Of a DNA stretch of 64,000 bases, positions 1 through 7,314 are shown piece by piece. How positions within the stretch are numbered: position 1 is the first letter of the stretch; the number at the start of each line of letters is the position of its first letter. The notes under the pieces are model-generated. The model was not told where the DNA came from. It was given only the letters and a program-made list of their open reading frames with translations, and did no database searches. The position numbers and the translations under genes were made by a program. Origin of the DNA: Planctomycetota bacterium (GTDB taxonomy: Bacteria; Planctomycetota; Brocadiia; SM23-32; JAKLEA01); the NCBI GenBank assembly GCA_022711755.1, contig JAKLEA010000006.1, forward strand, positions 124,001 to 188,000, read 5' to 3'.

Positions 1-204
1 GTCCGGGCGCGCGGGATCAACGCGCATGACGCGGAAGTAGAGCGCGGTCACGATCTCGACGAGCGACATCGCGCCGCCGGTGTGCCCCGCGCCGGCGTTG
101 GCGATTGAGCGCAACAGGTCAATGCGCGCCTGCCTGCAAAGCCCGCGCAGACGATCCAGTTCCTTCGCGTCCAATGCCGGGCATGTTTGCGCCTCCGCGC
201 TCAT
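1..204 (-). CDS. Transketolase N-terminal subunit (partial, 3' end outside window)
   Basis: Only the first 68 codons are present; the gene runs off the left edge. The visible protein begins MSAEAQTCPALDAKELDRL and continues into the block IANAGAGHTGGAMSLVEI, which is the ThDP-binding start of the transketolase N-terminal half: the GHxGG segment and the following small-residue helix are diagnostic. In split transketolases this subunit works with a separate C-terminal subunit, presumably encoded further left. The ATG (204-202) overlaps the TGA of the upstream ThDP enzyme gene (203-201), so the two are translationally coupled. Whether it is a general pentose-phosphate enzyme or a substrate-specific version, as the neighbour suggests, cannot be told from this fragment. 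Confidence 0.85.
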   Translation of the reverse strand, partial: MSAEAQTCPALDAKELDRLRGLCRQARIDLLRSIANAGAGHTGGAMSLVEIVTALYFRVMRVDPARPD

Positions 205-2006
205 GCAAGCTTCTCCTGCGACCGTTCCTTTTCGTATTTCCTGCGGAGTTTGGGCATGTATGTCGGTATCGGCACGTCCCACCAGCCGTGCGCTGGGGAG
301 CCGGTGCGCGGGAATTTCTGGCAGCACATCGCCTCCACCAGCGCGGGCTTACCGGACGCGAAGGCGCGCTCAAGAGCGGGCGCAACCTCGCCGGCGGACT
401 CGATGCGCTCGCCGTGCATCCCGAAGCCTCGGGCGATCTCCGCGAAGTTCGGCGTGTACGCCTTGCCCTTGCGGTCGTTGAAACGGGTCGCGTAGACATG
501 TTTCTCGCCGTAGGCCGCGTTCTGGAGGTCGCTGATGCTCACCCATCCGGCGTTGTTCGCCAGCACGACGACGACCGGGATGTTGTTCTGGACGGCCGTC
601 GCCATCTCGCCCATCGTCATGCTGAAATCGCCGTCGCCCATGACGGCGACGACCTGCCTGTCCGGGCAGGCCAGCTTCGCGCCAAGCGCCGCCGGGAAGG
701 CCCAACCCATCGTGGAGAAACCGGCCGTCGTGACGTTGGTGCGCGGGAGGCTGAAGGGGAACTCCTGCAGAAGCTGCGCCTGGGTGTTACCGCTGCTGCT
801 GGCGACGATGGCGTCCTGCGGCAGGAATGCGCGGAGGTCCTTCAGCAAGGACGTTATCATCATCGGCTTGACCGAACGGTCTTCCCACTTTGCGATGAAG
901 GCGTCCCATTTCCGGCGCAGTTCGGCGATGCGGGCCGCGTGCTTGCCGCGCTTGAAGTTCTTCGCCTTGTATTCCGCCTTCAGGCAGTCGAGCAGTTTCC
1001 CCAGCCCGGCCTTCGCGTCAGCGACTATCCCGACCTCTGCGGGATAGTTCTTGCCGATCTCCTCCTGCTCGATGTCCATATGGATCAGCTTCGCCGACGG
1101 TATCGAATAGGCCGCGCCGTCGCGGTATGAGCACGCGCTCTCGTCCGCGAAGCGGCACCCGACGGCGAGTATCACGTCCGCCTCCCGCGTCAGCGTCAGG
1201 CCGCAAAGCGTTCCCTTGCTGCCGGAGAGCAGACCGGAGAGCGGATGGTTTTCCGGGAAGCAGCCCTTGCCCTGGAGGGTTGTGACGACAGCCGCGCCGC
1301 AGAACTCCGCCACCGCGCGCAACTCGTCCCACGCCTCGGCGGAGTTGATTCCGCCGCCGGCGACGATAACGGGGCGTTTGGCGGACATGAGCAGTTGCGC
1401 CGCCCGCGCGATTCCGTCCGGATCGCCCGCCGCCGGGGCGACGGGTTGCCCGCCGGAGCGGAGGAGGCGCGGATCAACGTCCGCGCAGTCAGCCTGCACG
1501 TCCATCGGCAGGAGGATCGAGGCCGGGCCGCGTCGCCCGCTCATCATCTCGATGAATGCGCGCTGCATAATCGAGGGCAGTTGCTTCGGGGCGCCGGCGA
1601 TCCAGCAACGCTTGGTCACCGGCTCGACGACGCTCATGAAGTCTGAATCCCGCCGCCGCTCGATCTCCTGCAGGACGCCCTTGCCGCGCATGTAGGTGTG
1701 CGTGTCGCCGTTGAAGGCTAGGACCGGCGTCGAGTCAACGTAGGCCGTCGCCAGGCCGATGACGGTGTTGCACGCGCCGGGGCCGATGCTTGTGAAGACG
1801 GCAAGCGGCCTGCCGCAGGCCCGGTAGAAGCCGTCCGCCATGTAGACGGCGGCGTTCTCCGAGCGCGGCTGAATCACGCCGATCTTTTTCTGAAGACGAA
1901 AGGCGTCAACCAGCGCCAGGCATCCGTGGCCGGGGATGCCGATTGCGTAAGGGACCTTCTCCCGAACCAGAAACTCCGCGACAATCTGCCCGCCCGTAAG
2001 TTTCAT
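201..2006 (-). CDS. Thiamine-diphosphate-dependent enzyme, acetolactate synthase-like
   Basis: The 601-residue product has the three-domain layout of the acetolactate synthase/benzoylformate decarboxylase superfamily. The N-terminal PYR domain carries the conserved glutamate in RSENAAVYMADGF, there is a central domain, and the C-terminal PP domain has the ThDP/Mg motif GDGDFSMTMGE with NNAGW about 30 residues later. The actual reaction is unknown: a decarboxylase, a carboligase or an IolD-like acylhydrolase all remain possible. I start at the ATG at 2006 because GGGAGG lies 5-10 bases upstream of it; a 37-codon upstream extension has no such site and reads like non-coding sequence. Coupling to a transketolase subunit suggests two ThDP enzymes acting on the same sugar or keto-acid pool. 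Confidence 0.85.
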   Translation of the reverse strand: MKLTGGQIVAEFLVREKVPYAIGIPGHGCLALVDAFRLQKKIGVIQPRSENAAVYMADGFYRACGRPLAVFTSIGPGACNTVIGLATAYVDSTPVLAFNGDTHTYMRGKGVLQEIERRRDSDFMSVVEPVTKRCWIAGAPKQLPSIMQRAFIEMMSGRRGPASILLPMDVQADCADVDPRLLRSGGQPVAPAAGDPDGIARAAQLLMSAKRPVIVAGGGINSAEAWDELRAVAEFCGAAVVTTLQGKGCFPENHPLSGLLSGSKGTLCGLTLTREADVILAVGCRFADESACSYRDGAAYSIPSAKLIHMDIEQEEIGKNYPAEVGIVADAKAGLGKLLDCLKAEYKAKNFKRGKHAARIAELRRKWDAFIAKWEDRSVKPMMITSLLKDLRAFLPQDAIVASSSGNTQAQLLQEFPFSLPRTNVTTAGFSTMGWAFPAALGAKLACPDRQVVAVMGDGDFSMTMGEMATAVQNNIPVVVVLANNAGWVSISDLQNAAYGEKHVYATRFNDRKGKAYTPNFAEIARGFGMHGERIESAGEVAPALERAFASGKPALVEAMCCQKFPRTGSPAHGWWDVPIPTYMPKLRRKYEKERSQEKLA

Positions 2007-2172
2007 CGCTCGCCTCCCTGAAGGAAAAGCCCGGCGCGGATGCGGCGCGCCAACGGACGCAAATAGGATCGCATCCCGCCGATGGAAACCGTAACATAGT
2101 CTGGCGGTCTTGTCCATACGCGATTGGGACGCGCCTGACCGCGTTCCGACAACGCTTTCCGGAGAGCGCCTG

Positions 2173-2793
2173 ATGCCTCCCGCGTTTCCGTCGCACCAGG
2201 GTCTGATAGCGCCGTTATGGCGGCGATGGCCGGAGCGCTTTAACGCGCTCGCGCTCTGCGTCGGCGCGGCGGTTCCGGATGTGGTTGACGGGCTTTACGG
2301 AACTTGGCGCGGATACCTGGGACAATCGTACGGACACACGCTTATCGGCCTTGTCCTGCTGTGCCTGCCCGCCGGATTGATGCTCATGCCGCTTGTTCGC
2401 GCGGCGGGCGCGAGCGTCTCAACATGGGGGGGGCGATACGGCCATGCCCGAACTCAACAGATCGCCGCACAAGTGGCGCAGGCCGGGGAACTGCCGGGGG
2501 GCATGACGGGCGTGCGAAAATTTGCGTTTCTGAGCCTCTCCGTGTTCGTCGGCGCGTTCTCGCATCTCTTCTTCGATTTCATCTCGCACGGACATTTCCT
2601 GTGGTTATATCCCTGGTATGAGAACAACGCCTTCTTCCCGTCGTGGTGGCATGCAAAATGGGCCGAACTTGCCGTTCCGGGGTATCGCAATCCGTATCCG
2701 GTCGGCCCGCACTTCATGGCGTGGTTGTTTCTGGCAATTCTCGGCGCGGTGATGTTCTTCCGGCCTGCGTTGCGAAGAAGGCAGTCGGAATAA
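2173..2793 (+). CDS. DUF4184-like integral membrane protein
   Basis: The 206-residue protein begins MPPAFPSHQGLIAPLWRRW and has several hydrophobic segments (about residues 20-40, 55-80, 120-145 and 180-200). The N-terminal FPSHQGLIAPL block, GAAVPDVVDG and SYGHTLIG, and the histidine-rich SHLFFDFISHGHFLW segment, match what I recall of the DUF4184 family, whose function is unknown. The conserved His/Asp residues near membranes hint at a metal-dependent or phospholipase-C-like activity, but this is inference. The ATG at 2173 is chosen because GGAGAG lies 8-13 bases upstream. It is transcribed convergently with the ABC permease, with only 8 bases between the stop codons. Confidence 0.65.
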   Translation: MPPAFPSHQGLIAPLWRRWPERFNALALCVGAAVPDVVDGLYGTWRGYLGQSYGHTLIGLVLLCLPAGLMLMPLVRAAGASVSTWGGRYGHARTQQIAAQVAQAGELPGGMTGVRKFAFLSLSVFVGAFSHLFFDFISHGHFLWLYPWYENNAFFPSWWHAKWAELAVPGYRNPYPVGPHFMAWLFLAILGAVMFFRPALRRRQSE

Positions 2794-2801
2794 GCAGGCT
2801 T

Positions 2802-3611
2802 TTACGGCTCCGAGCGCAGGAAGACGAGATACGCGATAATGAGCAGGATGATTCCTATGACGGCCATATTCAACGCCGGTCTCCACGGATACGCCATCTC
2901 GTTGGCGTCAATCAGCACACCGAACATGCGCCGCAGCCGGGGCATGTCCGACCAGTAATATGGATTATAAGGCCTGTAAGCGCGGAAACGCCGCCCCGAC
3001 GACAAGGCCATGAAACCTGCGATGACGAAGAACGCCGCTCCGCCCGCCCGCATCTGATCCTTCAGGCACACGGAGAACAGGACGCTGAAGGAGTAGACGA
3101 GGAAGAATATGCTCATTTGAATCGTAGAGGCCTTGGCCAGCGCATCCAGTTTGATTTCCTGGCCGATGGTCGGCGCGAGCCAGTTGATGACCAATACACT
3201 CGGTATGTAGTTGAGCATCGCAAGCATTGCCAACGGGACGAGCGTCTTCTCGATGAAAATGCGCGAGCGCGAAACCGGCAGGCTCAACAGCCACTCATAA
3301 GTCCCCCGCGAGCGCTCTCCGGCGAACTGCTTGATGCCAAGAAAAACCGCCGCAAGAGTCAGGTTGAACAGCGCGCTCATCAGAAACCATCGAAAGGCTA
3401 TCCAACCGACGAACTGGGCCTTAAGGATGCCGTCCAGGAGGCCGATGACTTGCCTGGGCAGCTTGGCCTTCTTTGCCATGTCCAGGACTTCCGTCAGCGC
3501 CGTTTCAACGGACGGCCAGAATGTTACCGTCAGGAACGCGAAGCCCACGAAGATGAGCAGGGCGCAGAGGAAGATGAAGGCGTTTTCGTCAGTTGTCTTG
3601 CGGATTATCAT
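2802..3611 (-). CDS. ABC-2 type transporter permease
   Basis: The 269-residue protein has about six hydrophobic segments: an N-terminal one (FIFLCALLIFVGFAFLTV), others around residues 75-95, 120-145, 165-185 and 195-210, and a C-terminal IGIILLIIAYLVFL. The cytoplasmic sequence FAGERSRGTYEWLLSLPVSR is the coupling-helix signature of ABC-2 permeases (ERE..GTL..L..PVSR type). It overlaps the ATPase gene by 23 bases and must form the exporter with it. The substrate is not evident; the upstream lipoprotein could be part of the same machinery. Last gene of the operon that starts with rfbD. Confidence 0.85.
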   Translation of the reverse strand: MIIRKTTDENAFIFLCALLIFVGFAFLTVTFWPSVETALTEVLDMAKKAKLPRQVIGLLDGILKAQFVGWIAFRWFLMSALFNLTLAAVFLGIKQFAGERSRGTYEWLLSLPVSRSRIFIEKTLVPLAMLAMLNYIPSVLVINWLAPTIGQEIKLDALAKASTIQMSIFFLVYSFSVLFSVCLKDQMRAGGAAFFVIAGFMALSSGRRFRAYRPYNPYYWSDMPRLRRMFGVLIDANEMAYPWRPALNMAVIGIILLIIAYLVFLRSEP

Positions 3612-4554
3612 CGTGTTTGGGCGGTTTGTATCCGTAAAGCCGCAGCAGTTCCGTGCGCAGGTCGCTGGCTCCGTAACTGATTTCGCCTATCGGTAGATTC
3701 GCCAGCCGCGGCAGCAGTTGCGAAAGCTCGGAATGGATTGTCATCGCGGCCTCGGTCGGCGAGAACTGCTCGACGTCCGACACGCCTGGCAGGTTGAAAT
3801 CCCCCGGCTCGATTGCGCGGTTCAGTTTTATTCGCAACTGGAAGCCGGAGTACCGCTTCAGTTGTTCCAAAGTTCCCTCGAAGATCGTCTCGCCGGCGTT
3901 CACAACCCCAACGTGATCGCAAACGCGCTCGATCTGGCCGAGGATATGGCTTGAAAGCAGGATGGTGACGCCGCGCTGTTTCGCAAGAACAATCTCCGCC
4001 AGGACGCACTCCGTCACGAGGGGGTCAAGCCCGTGCGTCGGCTCGTCAAGGATCAGCAGTTCGACTCCCGTCGAAAGAGCGTGCGCGAGGAAGAGCTGCC
4101 GTTTCATGCCGGTCGAGTAGGCCTGAACGCGCTTTTTAAGCGGGAGGCGGAAACGGTCCAGAAGCTCGGTCTGAATGTCCTTTCGGAAGTCGGGATAGAA
4201 CTTTTTTGCGAAGCGGAGGAATTGCCCGCCGCTCATGCGCTCATAAAGACCGCGTTCGCAGGGGACGTAGGCCAGGCGCTTGCGTATCCGGTAGGATTTC
4301 CGCCAGCAGTCCATTCCGAAGGCGCGCGCCTCGCCGCTCCTGGCGCGGATGACGCCGAGCAAAATCCTCAGCGTCGTCGTCTTGCCCGCGCCGTTCGGTC
4401 CAATAAAGGCGTAGATTGAGCCTTTGGGGACATTAAGGTTGATGTTCTTCAATACATGCGACCGGCCGTACCGCTTCTGAAGTCCGGAGGCTGAGATAAG
4501 AATCTCGGGCTGTTTTTCGCTGACGCTTTCGGTCGGTTCCATCGGGTCGGTCAT
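3589..4554 (-). CDS. ABC transporter ATP-binding protein
   Basis: The 321-residue protein contains the full set of ABC motifs: Walker A GPNGAGKTT near residue 53, a signature loop YSTGMKRQ near residue 147, Walker B LLILDEPTHGLDP and the H-loop LLSSH. A C-terminal extension of about 90 residues follows, as in ATPases of ABC-2 exporters. About 25 N-terminal residues (MTDPMEPTESVSEKQPE) precede the domain and appear unstructured. Its ATG overlaps the TGA of the lipoprotein gene (ATGA). It pairs with the permease immediately downstream. Confidence 0.9.
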   Translation of the reverse strand: MTDPMEPTESVSEKQPEILISASGLQKRYGRSHVLKNINLNVPKGSIYAFIGPNGAGKTTTLRILLGVIRARSGEARAFGMDCWRKSYRIRKRLAYVPCERGLYERMSGGQFLRFAKKFYPDFRKDIQTELLDRFRLPLKKRVQAYSTGMKRQLFLAHALSTGVELLILDEPTHGLDPLVTECVLAEIVLAKQRGVTILLSSHILGQIERVCDHVGVVNAGETIFEGTLEQLKRYSGFQLRIKLNRAIEPGDFNLPGVSDVEQFSPTEAAMTIHSELSQLLPRLANLPIGEISYGASDLRTELLRLYGYKPPKHDDNPQDN

Positions 4555-5213
4555 TGCGGGTTTGCGGTCATGCGCTTGTCAAGTTCGCCGATCAGCAGGT
4601 CGCATCCCTCGCGCAGGAGTTCAAGCTCGTCCGTGAACCAGCGCTTCTCTTCGTATCGCAGGTACCAAAGCTCCTTCGACGTCGAACACGCAACGCATTT
4701 TATGTCAAAGTTAACCCTTGCGCGCTGTATGAAGAACAGGCTCCAGTAGCTGCACTGGTGGACATGGGCAACTATGACGGCTTCGATCCCCAGTTCCCGG
4801 CCCAGTTGCTCAAGCTTCGCGGGATCGTTCACGATCGCCGAGTCCACAGGCTTTTTCTGGTCCTGCCCGGCATCCTTTTTATCGTCGCCCTTCTTGTCTT
4901 TTTCGCTAGGCTGGGCGGTGTCCTCCGGGCGCTTGACGGCGTATCTGCCGGTTTTCTCAAGGGACTTTCGGGCGAAGGTTGCCAGCATGCCCTCCGCCAG
5001 CGGATTGTCCGTTACGCTATAGATGACACCGGTGGAGTATTCCTCAGGCGGTTTCTGGCTGACGACCAGGACGATTGAACGGGAGGTTGCCGCGTCATCC
5101 GGCGCGTCCACACGGATTATTGCGGGAGAGGAGCAACCGGCGAATGCTAACGCCAGCAGAATCAGCGCCGCAAGCGCGGTCCCGCGCGTCCTGCCTATGG
5201 CGGTTCTATTCAT
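4551..5213 (-). CDS. Lipoprotein of unknown function
   Basis: The 220-residue product starts with a lipoprotein signal (TALAALILLALAFAGC, lipid-anchored Cys near residue 27). A very charged low-complexity stretch around residues 95-115 (EKDKKGDDKKDAGQDQKK) separates an N-terminal part from a C-terminal alpha/beta part with EAVIVAHVHQCSYWSLFF and a cluster of aromatic and charged residues. I do not recognise the family; it is broadly like lipoproteins that assemble with envelope ABC systems. Start codon overlaps the rfbD stop (ATGA) and its stop overlaps the ATPase start, so it is translated as part of the rfbD-lipoprotein-ABC operon. A longer reading frame extends into rfbD, but the lipoprotein signal fixes the start at 5213. 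Confidence 0.75.
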   Translation of the reverse strand: MNRTAIGRTRGTALAALILLALAFAGCSSPAIIRVDAPDDAATSRSIVLVVSQKPPEEYSTGVIYSVTDNPLAEGMLATFARKSLEKTGRYAVKRPEDTAQPSEKDKKGDDKKDAGQDQKKPVDSAIVNDPAKLEQLGRELGIEAVIVAHVHQCSYWSLFFIQRARVNFDIKCVACSTSKELWYLRYEEKRWFTDELELLREGCDLLIGELDKRMTANPQ

Positions 5214-6088
5214 CGCAGTCCCATCCCTGCGGCGCATTCGCGGGCGAATTCGCCGGTTGCCTCTCGCCACGGCCTCAACCGCCGCCCGATCACGCCCGCG
5301 AGAAGAGCGCAGTCCAGCGCGCTGTTTACCGGAACCCTGGCGGCGCGTTTGAACTCGGCGGATGAGATCGGCTCCACGGGGACGTCCAAACCGGCGGCCC
5401 CGACGACCGCCAGCGCCTGCTCGTAGCGGGCGCAAGCGCCGTCCCCCGCCGCATGGATGATACCCCGAAAGCCGCAGCAAGCCAAGTCCCACAGGACCGG
5501 CGCGAGGTCGCGTGTGAACGTCGGCGAGCCGCGCTGGTCGGTCACAACGCGCAGCCGCCCGTCCCGAACCGCGCGCTCCAATATCGCCCGGGGAAAACTC
5601 TTTCCATGCAATCCATAAAGCCACGCCGTCCGTGCGATGACGTAATCGTCTGTCTCCGCCGCGACCGCCCGCTCGCCCTCCAGCTTGCCGACCGCGTAGG
5701 CGCATAGCGGGCGCGGCTCATCGGTCTCGGTGTAAAGGCCGTCCTTCTCGCCGCCGAAGATGAAATCCGTGCCGATGTGTACCATGCGGCAGCCGAACCG
5801 TTTGCAGGCGCGGGCGAGATTCCCCGCTCCCGTCGCGTTCACAGCTCGCGCAAGCTCAGGCTCGGACTCCGCCCCGTCCACGTTTGTGTATGCCGCGCAG
5901 TTGATCGTCACGCCGGGCCGGGCGCTGCCGACGAAGTCCATGACAAGGTCCGCGCGCGTGATGTCAAGCTCGGCGATATCCACGGCGACGACCTCATCAG
6001 GCGGACGCCGGACGCAGCGGCTCGTCCGCAACGCCTCGACGAGGTCGCGCCCGAGCATTCCATCAGCGCCTGTGACAAGGACTTTCAT
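5210..6088 (-). CDS. rfbD: dTDP-4-dehydrorhamnose reductase
   Basis: The 292-residue short-chain dehydrogenase/reductase would make dTDP-L-rhamnose from dTDP-4-keto-rhamnose with NAD(P)H. It has the N-terminal nucleotide-binding motif VTGADGMLG, the block NCAAYTNVDGAESEPELA that is nearly invariant in RfbD, the GTDFIFGG strand and the catalytic tyrosine/lysine pair in YAVGKLEGE. Length matches the family. The other dTDP-rhamnose genes (rfbA, B, C) are not in the window. It is odd that it heads an operon with a lipoprotein and an ABC exporter; an envelope-polysaccharide export role for that operon is possible but not shown. Confidence 0.88.
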   Translation of the reverse strand: MKVLVTGADGMLGRDLVEALRTSRCVRRPPDEVVAVDIAELDITRADLVMDFVGSARPGVTINCAAYTNVDGAESEPELARAVNATGAGNLARACKRFGCRMVHIGTDFIFGGEKDGLYTETDEPRPLCAYAVGKLEGERAVAAETDDYVIARTAWLYGLHGKSFPRAILERAVRDGRLRVVTDQRGSPTFTRDLAPVLWDLACCGFRGIIHAAGDGACARYEQALAVVGAAGLDVPVEPISSAEFKRAARVPVNSALDCALLAGVIGRRLRPWREATGEFARECAAGMGLR

Positions 6089-6250
6089 CTGTGCCGTGAT
6101 CCCTCAGGACGGGCCTGAATATGAAGGAGACCGGAGCGGCGGAATTATAGCCGCGTTGCGTCCGCGTTGCCATTGCCGCCGCGGGTTGTTATCCTTGCCG
6201 TCGTGGCGGGCATTCCGGCCCGTCACACTGCATCAATCTGCGAAAGGATC

Positions 6251-7288
6251 ATGAAAATGAAGCTCGCAATACTCGGATTCGCTCACGGACACGTCAACGC
6301 CTATGCGGACGAGATCCGCAAGATGAACGACGCTGAAGTCGCCTGGGGCTGGGACCACGACCCCGCCCGCGCCGCGCAGCAATGCAAGGCCGTCGGCTGC
6401 GAATGCGTTCCCGACTTAGGCGGTCTGCTGGCGAAGAAGGACCTGGGCGGCGTCATGATCGGATCGGAAACCAGCAAACACGCCGACATCGTCGTCGCCG
6501 CCGCGCGCGCGGGAAAGACCATCCTCCTTCAGAAACCGATGGCGCTGACACTCCAGGACTGCGATAGGATGATCGAGGCCGTCAGGTCCGCCGGAGTCCG
6601 CTTCAGCATGGCGTGGCAGATGCGTTGCGATCCGCAGAACGCGTGGATGCGGGACGCCATCCTGTCCGGGAAGATCGGCCGGGTTGTCATGCTCCGCCGC
6701 CGCCACGGGCTGGCCACGCACAAGTGGCCGGACTTCGACAAGAGCTGGCACGTCGCCCCGGAACTCAATCGAGGCATGTTCATGGACGACGCCTCGCATC
6801 CCGCCGACCTTCTGCTCTGGATTCTCGGCAAGCCGACCAGTGTGATCGCGGAGATTGACACGCTTGTGAATCCGAAGATCCCGGACGACAACGGCGTGGC
6901 CGTCTATCGCTTCAAGGACGGCGCGTTGGGCATACTTGAATGCTCCTTCACGCAGGTCGCCGCCGAGGACACAACAACGATTGTCGGGACCGAGGGGACG
7001 ATAGCGCAAGCCTTCGGCGACGGCCCGTCGTGCAGCGTCGTCCCGACACCGCCCGGAACAAAGGGGCTGAAATTCATCCTTGCCGGGCAGAGCCAGTGGA
7101 CGCAGGTTGACATTCCGACGCCGTCCAATCACGGCGACCGAATCCGGGGCGTCGCCCGTCCGGCGGTTGAATTCTTCCTCGGCAAGCGCGGCCCGATCGC
7201 CACGGATGAAGAGGGGCGGATCAACATACAGATGTTGCTTGCCGCATACGACTCCGCCGCCGGCGGAAAACGCGTCGCCATTGACTGA
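6251..7288 (+). CDS. Gfo/Idh/MocA family oxidoreductase
   Basis: The 345-residue cytoplasmic protein opens with MKMKLAILGFAHGHVNAYA, a Rossmann start in which GFAHGH replaces the usual GxGxxG. The family hallmark (C)EKP is present in the variant LQKPMALTL near residue 97, keeping the catalytic lysine. The segment GRVVMLRRRHG and the block MFMDDASHPADLLLWILGKP (family G.l.d.g.H..D...w) are intact. Enzymes of this family oxidise or epimerise sugars and cyclitols with NAD(P). The ATG at 6251 follows AAAGGA. It precedes a large exported glycoside-hydrolase-like gene with a 26-base gap, suggesting joint use in glycan breakdown. Confidence 0.85.
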   Translation: MKMKLAILGFAHGHVNAYADEIRKMNDAEVAWGWDHDPARAAQQCKAVGCECVPDLGGLLAKKDLGGVMIGSETSKHADIVVAAARAGKTILLQKPMALTLQDCDRMIEAVRSAGVRFSMAWQMRCDPQNAWMRDAILSGKIGRVVMLRRRHGLATHKWPDFDKSWHVAPELNRGMFMDDASHPADLLLWILGKPTSVIAEIDTLVNPKIPDDNGVAVYRFKDGALGILECSFTQVAAEDTTTIVGTEGTIAQAFGDGPSCSVVPTPPGTKGLKFILAGQSQWTQVDIPTPSNHGDRIRGVARPAVEFFLGKRGPIATDEEGRINIQMLLAAYDSAAGGKRVAID

Positions 7289-7314
7289 TTTTCCCAATAT
7301 CAGGAGGAATCGAA

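Noticed and set aside
105..1130. Long plus-strand reading frame opposite the ThDP enzyme gene
   Set aside because: It is antisense to a gene with clear ThDP motifs; in GC-rich DNA such mirror frames are common.
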